64,000 bases of DNA, taken from assembly GCF_003664125.1 (NCBI RefSeq), contig NZ_RCCP01000002.1, forward strand, positions 310,001 to 374,000. Reading direction: 5' to 3'. A program made the position numbers and the translations under genes. The DNA comes from Planococcus citreus (GTDB taxonomy: Bacteria > Bacillota > Bacilli > Bacillales_A > Planococcaceae). Below, in pieces: positions 46,435-55,263 of this stretch (positions are counted from its first letter, which is position 1; the number at the start of each line of letters is the position of its first letter). A model generated the notes under the pieces. It saw nothing but the letters and a program-made list of their open reading frames with translations. It was not told where the DNA came from and ran no database searches.

Positions 46435-46774
46435 ATGACTTTCCTCACGAAAGACAATTTTAATTATAGAAATCATCCGAGAAAAAGTCAATGCTATTTC
46501 AAAAAAATATCTCATAAAGTATAAATTATAATTCTTCTCATAACGATATTACACAAAATAGCTAAGCTTGCCGCGGGCGAGCGCTGAGCCGCTTCGTCGC
46601 TGCGCTCCTGCAGGGTCTCATCTGTCTCGCTATCCCGCAGGCAAGACTTGAACGATGCTTGCGAGTTCAAGTCTTTGCGAAGCAGTGTATTAAACTGTTG
46701 AGCAGCATGGTTTCCTACGCTATGTTGTTCCATATCTTTAGACTGCCCAATTATTTATAATTTCATTGGAAAAA
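46435..46774. other. Intergenic region between tRNA-Arg and rdgB
   Basis: Holds a family A repeat (46564-46650). The rest (46651-46774) is AT-rich and contains no gene or structure I recognise. Confidence 0.5.
46564..46650 (-). repeat. Intergenic repeat, family A, copy 5 (inverted)
   Basis: The minus strand has caagtcttgcctgcgggat, agcgagacagatgagaccct, gcaggagcgcagcgacgaag and cggctcagcgctcgcccg. Closest to copy 3 in its middle part, with the same core. Confidence 0.75.
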
Positions 46775-47368
46775 CTATATCCACTCTGGCATTGCTTTGC
46801 TGAGCTTGTTCAATGCTTGCCCGCGGTGCGAGATGGCGGCTTTTTCTTCGGGTTCGAGTTCCGCCATGGCACGCTCCTGGGAAGGAACGTAAAAGATCGG
46901 GTCGTAGCCGAAGCCGTGGTCGCCTCTGCGCAATCGCAGTATTTCGCCTTCACACGAGCCGGAGAAGGTTTGGGTTTCTTCACCCGGTGCCGCAACCGCC
47001 AAGACGCAGCGGAATCGCGCACTGCGCTCTCCGTCCGGTACGCCAGACAATTTTTCCAGCACTTTATCGATATTGGCGTCGTCGCTCTTTTCGCCTCCCG
47101 CATAGCGTGCGGAATAGACGCCCGGCTCTCCGTCCAAGGCATCGATCTCAAGGCCGCTGTCGTCTGCGATGACTGGGATGCCGAGTTCTTTAGCGACGCC
47201 TTCCGCTTTCAGGATGGCATTGGCTTCGAACGTTGTGCCGGTTTCTTCGATGTCGAGGTCTTTTGCGACATCTCTCAAGGTCAATACTTCATAGCCTAGA
47301 GGGGACAGCAAGGTTTCAAAGTCTTTTGCTTTTCCTTTGTTCTGTGTGGCAATGACGATTTTTTTCAT
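46775..47368 (-). CDS. rdgB: XTP/dITP diphosphatase
   Basis: HAM1-family nucleotide pyrophosphatase that removes inosine and xanthosine triphosphates. 197 residues. N-terminal [14 protein letters not shown] and the catalytic [24 protein letters not shown] motifs. Start overlaps the rph stop by 4 bases. Confidence 0.95.
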   Translation of the reverse strand: MKKIVIATQNKGKAKDFETLLSPLGYEVLTLRDVAKDLDIEETGTTFEANAILKAEGVAKELGIPVIADDSGLEIDALDGEPGVYSARYAGGEKSDDANIDKVLEKLSGVPDGERSARFRCVLAVAAPGEETQTFSGSCEGEILRLRRGDHGFGYDPIFYVPSQERAMAELEPEEKAAISHRGQALNKLSKAMPEWI

Positions 47369-48117
47369 AGTGCGGATTCCACCTTTTCGCCGATCCGCGA
47401 CGACAATTCGCCGATCGCTTGTTGTTGGATTTTGATCAATTGCTGGATCCCTGCTTCACCGAGATCGAGCATTTCGTTCAATTCCTTGCGGCTGAATGTC
47501 GCTTCTTCGCCGGTGCCTTGCATTTCCACAAACTCACCGGATCCTGTCATGACCAGGTTCATATCGACCGCTGCCGTTGAATCCTCTTCGTAATTCAGGT
47601 CCAGGATGGCTTGCTTGCTGCTGTTGATGCCGACGCTTGTAGCGGCCAGATAATCCGTCACAGGGAATACCGGTACGTCCAATTTGCCGAGTGCGATGGT
47701 CATGGCGATGAAAGCTCCCGTGATAGACGCTGTACGCGTCCCTCCGTCCGCCTGGATGACGTCGCAATCAATCCATAGTGTGCGTTCACCGATCTTCTCG
47801 AGATCGACGACAGCGCGCAAGGAGCGGCCGATCAGGCGCTGGATTTCCATCGTGCGCCCACCGAGCTTGCCGCGTGTCGCTTCGCGCTGGTTGCGGCTTC
47901 CAGTCGCGCGTGGCAACATGGAATATTCAGCCGTTACCCAGCCTTTGCCTTGGCCTCTCAAGAAACTCGGAACACGAGATTCGATCGTCGCTGTGCAAAT
48001 CACTTTCGTCTGGCCGACCGTAATCAGGACCGATCCTTCTGGGTGGATCAAATAATCCGTCTCCACTTCCACCGGGCGCAGTTCGTCTGCTTGTCTATTA
48101 TCAATTCTTATCATCAT
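47365..48117 (-). CDS. rph: Ribonuclease PH
   Basis: Phosphorolytic 3'-5' exoribonuclease that trims tRNA 3' ends. 250 residues. RNase PH signatures are present: [26 protein letters not shown], and [20 protein letters not shown]. Two adjacent ATG codons (48117 and 48114) are both served by AGGAGG. A tRNA gene without encoded CCA lies nearby. In B. subtilis gerM separates racE and rph; here the genes are 73 bases apart with no gerM. Confidence 0.96.
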   Translation of the reverse strand: MMIRIDNRQADELRPVEVETDYLIHPEGSVLITVGQTKVICTATIESRVPSFLRGQGKGWVTAEYSMLPRATGSRNQREATRGKLGGRTMEIQRLIGRSLRAVVDLEKIGERTLWIDCDVIQADGGTRTASITGAFIAMTIALGKLDVPVFPVTDYLAATSVGINSSKQAILDLNYEEDSTAAVDMNLVMTGSGEFVEMQGTGEEATFSRKELNEMLDLGEAGIQQLIKIQQQAIGELSSRIGEKVESAL

Positions 48118-48169
48118 TGAATCCTCCTCATGTACTCAAAAAATCTTACCATAATTCTGTCTTGACGAC

Positions 48170-48200
48170 AAAAACCCGGCGGCTGAGCCGTCAGGTTTTT
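48170..48200 (-). terminator. Terminator overlapping the racE stop codon
   Basis: Stem aaaacctgacggct with agccgccgggtttt on the minus strand; the last codons of racE lie in the ascending arm. It sets racE apart from rph-rdgB. Confidence 0.8.
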
Positions 48201-49000
48201 GGGAACTGGATTGAACGGATGCACGGCTCGTCGATGGCAAGCCATTTTTTGATGATCGTGCGGAAAATCTCCGTCGAACCGGATGTATAAAATTGATGGA
48301 CGGGCGGTTTGCGGCGATCCGCAAATTTGTCCTGATAGCTCAAGTGGCGCGATACGTCTTTCGCCGTTTCCTGCGCTGACGATAGAACCGTCACTGTGGT
48401 GCCAAGTTCTTGCTCGATAAAGCCCTGCAACAGCGGGTAATGGGTGCATCCGAGGATGGCGGTATCGAATTCCTTCGATTTGATCGCCGATAACGTTTCT
48501 GCCACCATGCGGCGGGCGAATTCCCCTTCGTACTCATCACTTTCCACGAGCGGCACAAACCGCGGGCATGCCAATTGGACCACGTCAGAAGCTGAAACAA
48601 GCGACTTGATGGCTTTTTCGTAAGCCCCACTCTTGACAGTTCCGGACGTGCCGAGCACCGCAATTTTCTTCGTCGAAGACGATTTGATAGCAGCGCGGGC
48701 TCCCGGGAAAATGACACCGATAACTGGGATCGGCAATTTCTTTTGCAAGGAATTGAGCGCTGCCGCTGTTGCCGTATTGCAGGCGATGACCAGCATTTTG
48801 ATATTCATTTTCATGAGCGCTTCTGCCATCTGCCATGTGTAGCGCCGAACTTCTGCAAGTGGACGCGGGCCATACGGGCAGCGCGCATTGTCACCGATGT
48901 AAATAATTTTTTCATTAGGCAAAAGTTTCATGATTTCCTTGGCGACGGTCAACCCCCCGACACCTGAATCAATGACTCCGATTGGCGCATTCAATGTCAT
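48191..49000 (-). CDS. racE: Glutamate racemase
   Basis: Supplies D-glutamate for peptidoglycan. 269 residues. The N-terminus PIGVIDSGVGGLTV and the two catalytic cysteines in IACNTATAA (about Cys-74) and GCTHYP (about Cys-185) are intact. Downstream of a MarR gene as in B. subtilis. RBS GGAGCGGGG. Confidence 0.96.
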   Translation of the reverse strand: MTLNAPIGVIDSGVGGLTVAKEIMKLLPNEKIIYIGDNARCPYGPRPLAEVRRYTWQMAEALMKMNIKMLVIACNTATAAALNSLQKKLPIPVIGVIFPGARAAIKSSSTKKIAVLGTSGTVKSGAYEKAIKSLVSASDVVQLACPRFVPLVESDEYEGEFARRMVAETLSAIKSKEFDTAILGCTHYPLLQGFIEQELGTTVTVLSSAQETAKDVSRHLSYQDKFADRRKPPVHQFYTSGSTEIFRTIIKKWLAIDEPCIRSIQFPKT

Positions 49001-49010
49001 AGCCCCGCTC

Positions 49011-49463
49011 CTATTTCATGTTGATATGCATTTTCTCCAACAAGCTTGAAAATTGCTCGACTTCTTCTACACTGAAGTCTTCAAGTACAGTTTCTAAATA
49101 ATCCTGGCGCTTCTTGATCACTTCTTCAATGATCCGCTCGCCTTCTTTCAATAATTTAATGCGTACCACCCGGCGGTCCTGTTCCTCGCGGATGCGCACA
49201 ACCAACTCGTTCTTCTCCATCCGGTCGACCAGGTCGGTCGTCGTGCTGAACGCCAAGAACATTTTATTCGATAAATCTCCGATGGTCATGTCGCCATGTT
49301 CGAACAGCCATTGAAGCGCCACGAATTGCGGCGGAGTAATGGTATACGAATTCAGGATTTCACGGCCTTTTTGCTTGATGATCCCGGATATATAACGCAA
49401 TTCCTTTTCCATAAATGCCACACGCTCCAAGTCGTGGCGGCGGTTTAAGTTGTCTTCAGTCAT
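49011..49463 (-). CDS. MarR-family transcriptional regulator (YsmB-like)
   Basis: 150-residue winged-helix protein: dimerisation helices at both ends, recognition helix MTIGDLSNKMFLAFSTTTDLVDRM, read in parts, and wing VVRIREEQDRRVVRIKL with the DR of the family. Sits directly upstream of racE by 10 bases. Target unknown. The MarR gene at the same place in B. subtilis is ysmB; gerE, which precedes it there, is absent. Confidence 0.87.
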   Translation of the reverse strand: MTEDNLNRRHDLERVAFMEKELRYISGIIKQKGREILNSYTITPPQFVALQWLFEHGDMTIGDLSNKMFLAFSTTTDLVDRMEKNELVVRIREEQDRRVVRIKLLKEGERIIEEVIKKRQDYLETVLEDFSVEEVEQFSSLLEKMHINMK

Positions 49464-49537
49464 GGACTTGGTTCACTCCCTAGCTACTGGTATTTGTTCC
49501 ATCGTGACACGGTCGTTCTCTCAAGACAGGGACTGCT

Positions 49538-50005
49538 TCATTTGCCGGAAGAAGTTAGATTTCCGCTTTGCAGCATCGTCTTCTCCTCGTCGCTCCAAGG
49601 ATGGCCTTTGCCGCTCGTCTTGGAAATCTGTACGACGGCGCCCCTGCCGGTGAAACAAGTTTCTTGCTTATCATTCACTGCCCAATAATGGATGTCTGCG
49701 GAAGAGTTTCCAATCGACTCCACTTTCACATAAACTCTCAATTGTTCATCAAAGAATACCTGTCGGACAAAATCGACCTGCATATCCGCCACGACTGGAA
49801 TCAAGTCGCTGTCTTTTGAAAGCCATGCTTGCATCAAGCCCACTTCTTTCATGAACTCGATCCGTGCATACTCAAAATAAGCGATCGGCACCGTATTGTT
49901 GACATGCCCGAACATATCCGTCTCTGAAAAGCGCACATGCACCGGCGCGTAAAAAGAAAAGCCTTCCTGCCATTCATTGAAATCCTTTATGTAAGACGCT
50001 CTCAT
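49538..50005 (-). CDS. Hot-dog fold acyl-CoA thioesterase (YsmA-like)
   Basis: 155 residues from the ATG at 50005 (MRASYIKDF), with AGGGGGAA upstream; a further upstream ATG at 50026 is less likely. VRFSETDMFGHVNNTVPIAYFEYARIE is the 4HBT motif, read in parts, with the catalytic Asp in ETDMFGHVNN. Located downstream of sdhB as in B. subtilis. Substrate unknown. Confidence 0.87.
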   Translation of the reverse strand: MRASYIKDFNEWQEGFSFYAPVHVRFSETDMFGHVNNTVPIAYFEYARIEFMKEVGLMQAWLSKDSDLIPVVADMQVDFVRQVFFDEQLRVYVKVESIGNSSADIHYWAVNDKQETCFTGRGAVVQISKTSGKGHPWSDEEKTMLQSGNLTSSGK

Positions 50006-50104
50006 TCCAGTTCCCCCTGTATACATTACTCATTTTGTAAGTATAGCAAAAACTGGCGCAAAGGACATCTGTTTCAGCCAAGCTTGGGTATTTTCGGCTG
50101 AAAC

Positions 50105-50131
50105 AAAAAAACTCCGCCATAAAGGCGGAGT
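50105..50131 (-). terminator. Terminator of sdhCAB
   Basis: Stem actccgcc/ggcggagt with a 4-base loop and seven T on the minus strand, next to the sdhB stop. Confidence 0.9.
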
Positions 50132-50136
50132 GTAAC

Positions 50137-50907
50137 TTAGTCGACCATATGATCGCTTCCGAAGAAGTTGCGGAACATTTGGATGCTCACGTCGCGGTTC
50201 AAAGCTGCGATAGAAGTTGTCAAAGGAATGCCTTTCGGGCAAGATTCCACACAGTTTTGGGAGTTACCGCAATCCGCAAGGCCGCCTTCGCCCATGATAG
50301 CGTTCAAACGCTCGTCACGGTTCATGGCACCTGTTGGATGCGCGTTCATCAAGCGCACTTGAGAAAGCGGAGCCGCACCGATAAAGTCGGATTTATCGTT
50401 GACGTTCGGGCAAGCCTCAAGGCATACGCCGCACGTCATACATTTAGACAATTCATAAGCCCATTGGCGTTTGCGCTCAGGCATACGCGGACCTTCGCCA
50501 AGATCATGCGTACCGTCGATCGGCACCCACGCTTTGACTTTCTTCAGTGAGTCGAACATGCGGCTGCGGTCTACGATCAAGTCGCGGACGACCGGGAATG
50601 TTCTCATCGGCTGAAGGCGGATCGGTTGCTCCAGCTGATCGACAAGAGCTGTACACGACTGGCGTGCTTTGCCGTTGATGACCATAGAACATGCGCCACA
50701 AACTTCCTCAAGGCAGTTCATGTCCCAGTTGACTGGAGTTGTTTTCTTCCCGTCCATGTTGACCGGGTTGCGTCGGATTTCCATCAATGCGGAAATGACG
50801 TTCATGTTGGCGCGATATGGCAATTCGAACTTTTCCCAGTACGAGCTTTCGTCCGTAGAGTTCTGGCGTTCGATTTCGAAAATAACCGTTTTTGCTGCTT
50901 CACCCAT
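50137..50907 (-). CDS. sdhB: Succinate dehydrogenase iron-sulfur subunit
   Basis: Electron-transfer subunit of complex II. 256 residues. The [2Fe-2S] cysteines are in CLEEVCGACS...C, the [4Fe-4S] set in CMTCGVCLEACP, and the [3Fe-4S] set in CGNSQNCVESCPKGIPL. It joins SdhA to the membrane anchor SdhC. Third gene of sdhCAB. Confidence 0.97.
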   Translation of the reverse strand: MGEAAKTVIFEIERQNSTDESSYWEKFELPYRANMNVISALMEIRRNPVNMDGKKTTPVNWDMNCLEEVCGACSMVINGKARQSCTALVDQLEQPIRLQPMRTFPVVRDLIVDRSRMFDSLKKVKAWVPIDGTHDLGEGPRMPERKRQWAYELSKCMTCGVCLEACPNVNDKSDFIGAAPLSQVRLMNAHPTGAMNRDERLNAIMGEGGLADCGNSQNCVESCPKGIPLTTSIAALNRDVSIQMFRNFFGSDHMVD

Positions 50908-50931
50908 GGTAAATTAGCTCCCTTCTTATTG

Positions 50932-52680
50932 CTATGCTTTCGCGGAATAGTCGCGTTTGCGTGGCGGGATCAAGCCAGTGTCGACTTCTTCATAATGGAA
51001 GATCGGCGCATCATAACCATTGAATTTCGCCATAGTCGTCTTCAGGAATTCCTCGTCATTACGTTCCGGGAATTCCGGCTTGTAATGTGCGCCGCGGCTT
51101 TCGTTGCGTTTCAACGCACCGATAGTGATGACACGTGCTAAATGTAGCATATTTTTCAGCTGGCGGGTAAACATTGCGCCTTGGTTGCTCCAAAGTTGCG
51201 TATCCGTCATGCTGATGTGGTTAAAGCGTTCAAGAAGCTCCTGGATTTTGCGATCTGTTTCTTCGAGGCGGTCATTATAGCGTACGACCGTCACGTTGTC
51301 CGTCATCCATTCGCCAAGTTCCTTGTGCAAGACGTAAGCATTTTCAGTTCCGTCAAGTGCCAAGATTTCATCCCATTTACGCTGCTCTTCAGCTTCGTGC
51401 TTCGCGTAAATATCGTTTGGCAAGTCTTCTGCAAGAACTTCCAAGCCTTTGACATACTCAAGGGCATTCGGTCCTGCGACCATGCCGCCATAGATAGCTG
51501 ACAGGAGCGAGTTTGCGCCTAGACGGTTCGCACCGTGCTGGGAATAATCACATTCGCCCGCTGCCAAAACGCCAGGAATATTCGTCATCTGATGATCGTC
51601 AACCCATAGCCCGCCCATGGAATAATGGACTGCCGGGAAAATCTTCATCGGAACTTTACGCGGATCGTCGCCTGTGAATTTCTCATAGATTTCGATGATG
51701 CCGCCCAGTTTGATGTCGAGTTCTTTCGAATCTTTATGGGAAAGGTCCAAGTACACCATGTTCTCGCCGTTGATGCCGAGTTTTTGGTTAACGCACACGT
51801 CGAAGATTTCGCGTGTTGCGATATCACGTGGGACCAAGTTTCCGTATGCAGGATATTTCTCTTCCAGGAAGTACCAAGGCTTGCCGTCTTTATACGTCCA
51901 GATCCGCCCGCCTTCACCGCGTGCAGATTCTGACATCAAGCGGAGCTTGTCGTCGCCAGGGATCGCTGTTGGGTGGATTTGGATGAATTCGCCGTTCGCA
52001 TAATAAGCGCCTTGCTGGTACACGATCGATGCAGCAGAACCTGTGTTGATGACAGAGTTTGTGGATTTCCCGAAGATAATCCCCGGTCCGCCAGTTGCCA
52101 TGATGACGGCATCCGAACGGAACGATTTGATCTCCATTGTCGTCAAGTTCTGTGCAGTGATTCCTCGTGAAACGCCTTCATCGTCGATGACGAGGCCCAG
52201 GAATTCCCAGCCTTCATATTTCGTGATCAAGCCTGCAACTTCATAGCGGCGGACTTGCTCATCAAGTGCATATAGCAATTGCTGGCCCGTTGTCGCGCCG
52301 GCAAATGCCGTTCTGTGGTGCATCGTGCCGCCGAAACGACGGAAGTCAAGAAGCCCTTCAGGCGTACGGTTGAACATGACGCCCATGCGGTCAAGCAGGC
52401 GGATGATGCCAGGTGCTGCGTCGGCCATCGCTTTGACCGGTCTTTGGTTAGCTAGGAAGTCACCGCCGTAAACGGTGTCATCTAGGTGAATTGCCGGGGA
52501 ATCCCCTTCACCTTTTGTATTCACCGCTCCGTTAATGCCGCCCTGTGCGCACACAGAGTGAGACCGTTTAACTGGAACGATGGAAAATAGATCGGCAGGT
52601 GCTCCTGCTTCGGCAACTTTGATCGCTGCCATTAGGCCAGCTAGGCCCCCACCGACGATAGAAATTTTGCCTTTCGCCAT
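50932..52680 (-). CDS. sdhA: Succinate dehydrogenase flavoprotein subunit
   Basis: Catalytic subunit that oxidises succinate to fumarate. 582 residues from the ATG at 52680, GAGGAG 11 bases upstream; an in-frame GTG at 52692 would place the site too close. The FAD motif IVGGGLAGLMAA, the covalent flavin histidine in KRSHSVCAQGG, and the active-site GGLWVDDH and HGANRLGANSLL are visible. Confidence 0.97.
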   Translation of the reverse strand: MAKGKISIVGGGLAGLMAAIKVAEAGAPADLFSIVPVKRSHSVCAQGGINGAVNTKGEGDSPAIHLDDTVYGGDFLANQRPVKAMADAAPGIIRLLDRMGVMFNRTPEGLLDFRRFGGTMHHRTAFAGATTGQQLLYALDEQVRRYEVAGLITKYEGWEFLGLVIDDEGVSRGITAQNLTTMEIKSFRSDAVIMATGGPGIIFGKSTNSVINTGSAASIVYQQGAYYANGEFIQIHPTAIPGDDKLRLMSESARGEGGRIWTYKDGKPWYFLEEKYPAYGNLVPRDIATREIFDVCVNQKLGINGENMVYLDLSHKDSKELDIKLGGIIEIYEKFTGDDPRKVPMKIFPAVHYSMGGLWVDDHQMTNIPGVLAAGECDYSQHGANRLGANSLLSAIYGGMVAGPNALEYVKGLEVLAEDLPNDIYAKHEAEEQRKWDEILALDGTENAYVLHKELGEWMTDNVTVVRYNDRLEETDRKIQELLERFNHISMTDTQLWSNQGAMFTRQLKNMLHLARVITIGALKRNESRGAHYKPEFPERNDEEFLKTTMAKFNGYDAPIFHYEEVDTGLIPPRKRDYSAKA

Positions 52681-52725
52681 TGTAGTGTTCACTCCTCTTT
52701 TAATTCACCAATGTTTGGGACATCC

Positions 52726-53337
52726 TTAAACGAATGCAAACAATGCTCTGATACCAATGATCGATAATACAATAAAGACTAGAAGTGTGAAGTAAGTTGA
52801 GTAGCGCTGTGCTTTCTCTGAAACCGTGATTCCCCACGTTACAAAGAAAGACCACAATCCGTTCGCCAAGTGGAACGTCGCGGACAGGACACCTACTACG
52901 TAGAAGGCGAACATGAACGGATTCGACAGGATGTTTTCCATCATGTTGAAATCTGCCTCTGCTGCACCAATCGCAACTTGGAATCTTGTCTCAAACACGT
53001 GCCATGCGATAAAGACCACAAGGAAAATCCCGGTGTAACGCTGGGCAACGAATAAAATGTTGCGCATGTAGCTGTAATGCCCCGGGTTGTTTTTCGCTGT
53101 GAACGCTATGTATAATCCGTAGAAAGCATGATACATGAGCGGCAAGTAGATGACGAAAATCTCCAGGAAGATGACAAATGGAAGATTTGCCATGAAGTGG
53201 GCAGCTTGGTTAAACGCTTCCACGCCTTGCGTAGCGAAATGGTTGACGATCAAATGCTGCGTCAAGAACAAACCGATTGGAATGACCCCGAGTAAAGAGT
53301 GCAGCCTGCGCATTAAAAATTCACGATTGTTATCCAA
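52726..53337 (-). CDS. sdhC: Succinate dehydrogenase cytochrome b558 subunit
   Basis: Di-haem membrane anchor, five helices, reduces menaquinone. 203 residues if started at the TTG 53337 (MDNNREFLMRRLHSLLG), with GGGGGG 8 bases upstream; this matches B. subtilis SdhC (202). Histidines suited as haem ligands are in RRLHSLLGVIP, TQHLIVNHFA, YHAFYG and IAWHVFETR. First gene of the operon. Confidence 0.95.
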   Translation of the reverse strand: MDNNREFLMRRLHSLLGVIPIGLFLTQHLIVNHFATQGVEAFNQAAHFMANLPFVIFLEIFVIYLPLMYHAFYGLYIAFTAKNNPGHYSYMRNILFVAQRYTGIFLVVFIAWHVFETRFQVAIGAAEADFNMMENILSNPFMFAFYVVGVLSATFHLANGLWSFFVTWGITVSEKAQRYSTYFTLLVFIVLSIIGIRALFAFV

Positions 53338-53444
53338 AAATTTTACCCCCCTCAAAAACATTAGTTGGCAGCGTAAAGCTTTCCTATATCAGGAAAACAT
53401 ATTCACGTTGCTGTAAGCATCATGTACAAGAATATGACATATTT

Positions 53445-53473
53445 ATTGTACTCCCCCCCTCTAGGAGCGTCAA
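53445..53473 (-). promoter_or_regulatory. sigma-A promoter of sdhCAB
   Basis: TTGACG (53468-53473), exactly 17 bases, then TACAAT (53445-53450). A G-run of seven lies in the spacer. The mRNA leader to the TTG start is about 100 bases. Confidence 0.75.
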
Positions 53474-53570
53474 GGCAAGGAAACCTTTTTAAGCGTATCC
53501 AGTCTAGGGTCTGTGAAGGTTTTTGCGGATATTAAATAGGAAAGAATTCATGAAAAGCTATATTTTCATT

Positions 53571-53603
53571 TCGAAACAGGCGAGATACAGGCATCTGTTT
53601 CGA
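53571..53603. other. Inverted repeat upstream of the sdh promoter
   Basis: Perfect 9-base arms TCGAAACAG/CTGTTTCGA separated by 15 bases, in the 53474-53688 gap between lysC and sdhCAB. Nothing else is recognisable in that gap. No T-run follows, so it is not an obvious terminator; it might be an operator. Confidence 0.4.
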
Positions 53604-53688
53604 GGTTTTATAAGCTCATATAGGACCGTGAAGGCAAGATTTCAAATTTGAACAAATTGTGAATTTTTGCACAAACTTTCGGCAATTC

Positions 53689-53715
53689 AAAAAAGCCCAG
53701 CTAGGCTGGGCTTTT
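53689..53715. terminator. Terminator of lysC
   Basis: Stem aaaagcccag/ctgggctttt around a short loop, 4 bases from the lysC stop. T runs on both strands. Confidence 0.9.
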
Positions 53716-53718
53716 GGC

Positions 53719-54945
53719 TTATCTGACAGACGCTGGCGTCAGTCCGTATGCATCATGGAGCGCATTTGCTGAACGTTCCATTTCACTAGCCGGCACGACG
53801 ACAGAGACTTTGATTTCGGAAGTGCTGACCATTTTCACCGGCACATCCTGCGCGCGGAGAATATCGAACATTTTTGCCGCTACGCCGGGATTTGATACCA
53901 TGCCGGAGCCGACAATCGATACTTTTGCCAAGCCGGTTTCGATATCGATGGCGTTATAGCCAATTTTTTCTTGCGCTTCCGACAAGACGCGCTGGGCTTC
54001 TGCCAGGCTGTCTTCTTTGATTGAAAAAGAAACAGACGGCGGAAACTCCTCACTGATGCTTTGCACGATGATATCGACATCGATCAAGTGATTCGCAAGA
54101 CTCGTGAAGATATTGGCAAGCGACCCGTTGAATGGCTTCGTATAACTGACAGTGATGCGGGCGATGTCTTTTTCGAATGCCACGCCGCGCACGATTAGAT
54201 TTTTTTCCACAGTGATCACCTCTTGAATGATAGTCCCCGGTTCATCCGAGTAGCTGGCCCTTACAGAGAGGGGCACTTGATTGTTCTTGGCGAATTCTAC
54301 GGCTCGCGGATGAAGGACACCCGCCCCGAGATTGGCCAATTCGAGCATTTCGTCGTATGAAATCTGTTCAAGTTTGCGGGCGCCTGTGACATAACGGGGA
54401 TCGGAAGTGTAAACTCCGTCAACATCCGTGTAGATCTCACATTTTTCAGCACCGAGCGCAGCCGCCAACGCCACAGCGGTCGTATCGGACCCGCCGCGGC
54501 CAAGCGTCGTGATATTGCCGTTCTTGTCGACGCCCTGGAACCCTGCGACCACGCAGAACAGTCCGAGGTCGAGCGCCTCTTCCAATCGCTGTGTATGGAT
54601 CGTCTCGATGCGCGCATTGCGCGGAACGGATTCCGTTTCGATGCCCGCCTGCCAGCCTGTGAAACTCAAGGCATCATACCCGAGTTTTTTGAACGCCATC
54701 GCCAACAGCGAAATGGTCACTTGTTCACCGGTCGCAAGCAGCATGTCCATTTCACGCTTTGGCGGCTCTGCGGAAATCTCTCCCGCAAGCCCAAGCAGCG
54801 TGTCTGTCGTTTTGCCCATCGCCGAGACGACAATGACGACGCGCTTGCCTTGTTGTTTTTCCTGGATGGCGCGTCTTGCTACGCCCACGATTTTCTCCGG
54901 AGACGCCACGGACGTCCCGCCGAATTTCATTACGATTGTTGTCAT
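53719..54945 (-). CDS. lysC: Aspartate kinase, lysine-type
   Basis: First step from aspartate to lysine, threonine and methionine. 408 residues from the ATG at 54945 (MTTIVMKFGGTSVA), the same length as B. subtilis aspartokinase II. KFGGTSV and the GRGGSDTTAVALAAAL catalytic motifs are followed by two ACT regulatory domains (about residues 260-408). An internal start at 54210 can produce a separate 163-residue beta subunit. Expression is under the lysine riboswitch upstream. Confidence 0.96.
   Translation of the reverse strand: MTTIVMKFGGTSVASPEKIVGVARRAIQEKQQGKRVVIVVSAMGKTTDTLLGLAGEISAEPPKREMDMLLATGEQVTISLLAMAFKKLGYDALSFTGWQAGIETESVPRNARIETIHTQRLEEALDLGLFCVVAGFQGVDKNGNITTLGRGGSDTTAVALAAALGAEKCEIYTDVDGVYTSDPRYVTGARKLEQISYDEMLELANLGAGVLHPRAVEFAKNNQVPLSVRASYSDEPGTIIQEVITVEKNLIVRGVAFEKDIARITVSYTKPFNGSLANIFTSLANHLIDVDIIVQSISEEFPPSVSFSIKEDSLAEAQRVLSEAQEKIGYNAIDIETGLAKVSIVGSGMVSNPGVAAKMFDILRAQDVPVKMVSTSEIKVSVVVPASEMERSANALHDAYGLTPASVR
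54208..54224 (-). promoter_or_regulatory. Internal ribosome binding site and start for the LysC beta subunit
   Basis: AAGAGGTGA (54216-54224) is followed after a short spacer by an in-frame GTG (54208-54210) inside lysC. Translation from it gives 163 residues comprising the ACT domains, exactly the size of the beta subunit known from B. subtilis aspartokinase II. Confidence 0.7.
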
Positions 54946-54981
54946 TCTCTTCACTCCCACTTAAGATAAGTGGCCCTCAAC

Positions 54982-55024
54982 AAAAAAGAGGCAACTCGCC
55001 GATTGCCCGGCAAGCTACCTCTCT
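54982..55024 (-). terminator. Riboswitch-controlled terminator before lysC
   Basis: Stem agaggtagcttgccgg against its complement in the tgccggg...gttgcctct arm, followed by six T on the minus strand. It is the expression platform of the lysine riboswitch. Confidence 0.85.
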
Positions 55025-55225
55025 TCTCATGTACGATTTCAAACGTCCATGTGAGATAGCCCTCCAGAGTCAAACTCTGACAGCCCTGCATCTCTTAAAT
55101 GCAGGACCAGCATACACGCAAGCAGTGCGCGTAAACTTCGGCGGGCGTCCCTTTCGGCATCCTTCACAGATTCTGCAAATCTCGGGATGCTTACTAATGA
55201 CGTCCGCTCCTCTATCATCACTTTT
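55025..55225 (-). promoter_or_regulatory. Lysine riboswitch (L box)
   Basis: The minus strand opens with AGAGGAGCGGACG...TTAGTA, close to the L-box consensus, has the hairpin cctgcatttaagagatgcagg, and GGACGCCCGCCGAAG, and ends shortly before the terminator. It represses lysC when lysine binds. uvrC lies 39 bases further upstream. Confidence 0.93.
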
Positions 55226-55263
55226 TACAAGTGATTCAATTGTGTTAATACAATACCACGAAG

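Noticed and set aside
46766-47299. 177-codon plus-strand frame opposite rdgB
   Set aside because: Shadow of rdgB, whose motifs are intact; no initiation site.
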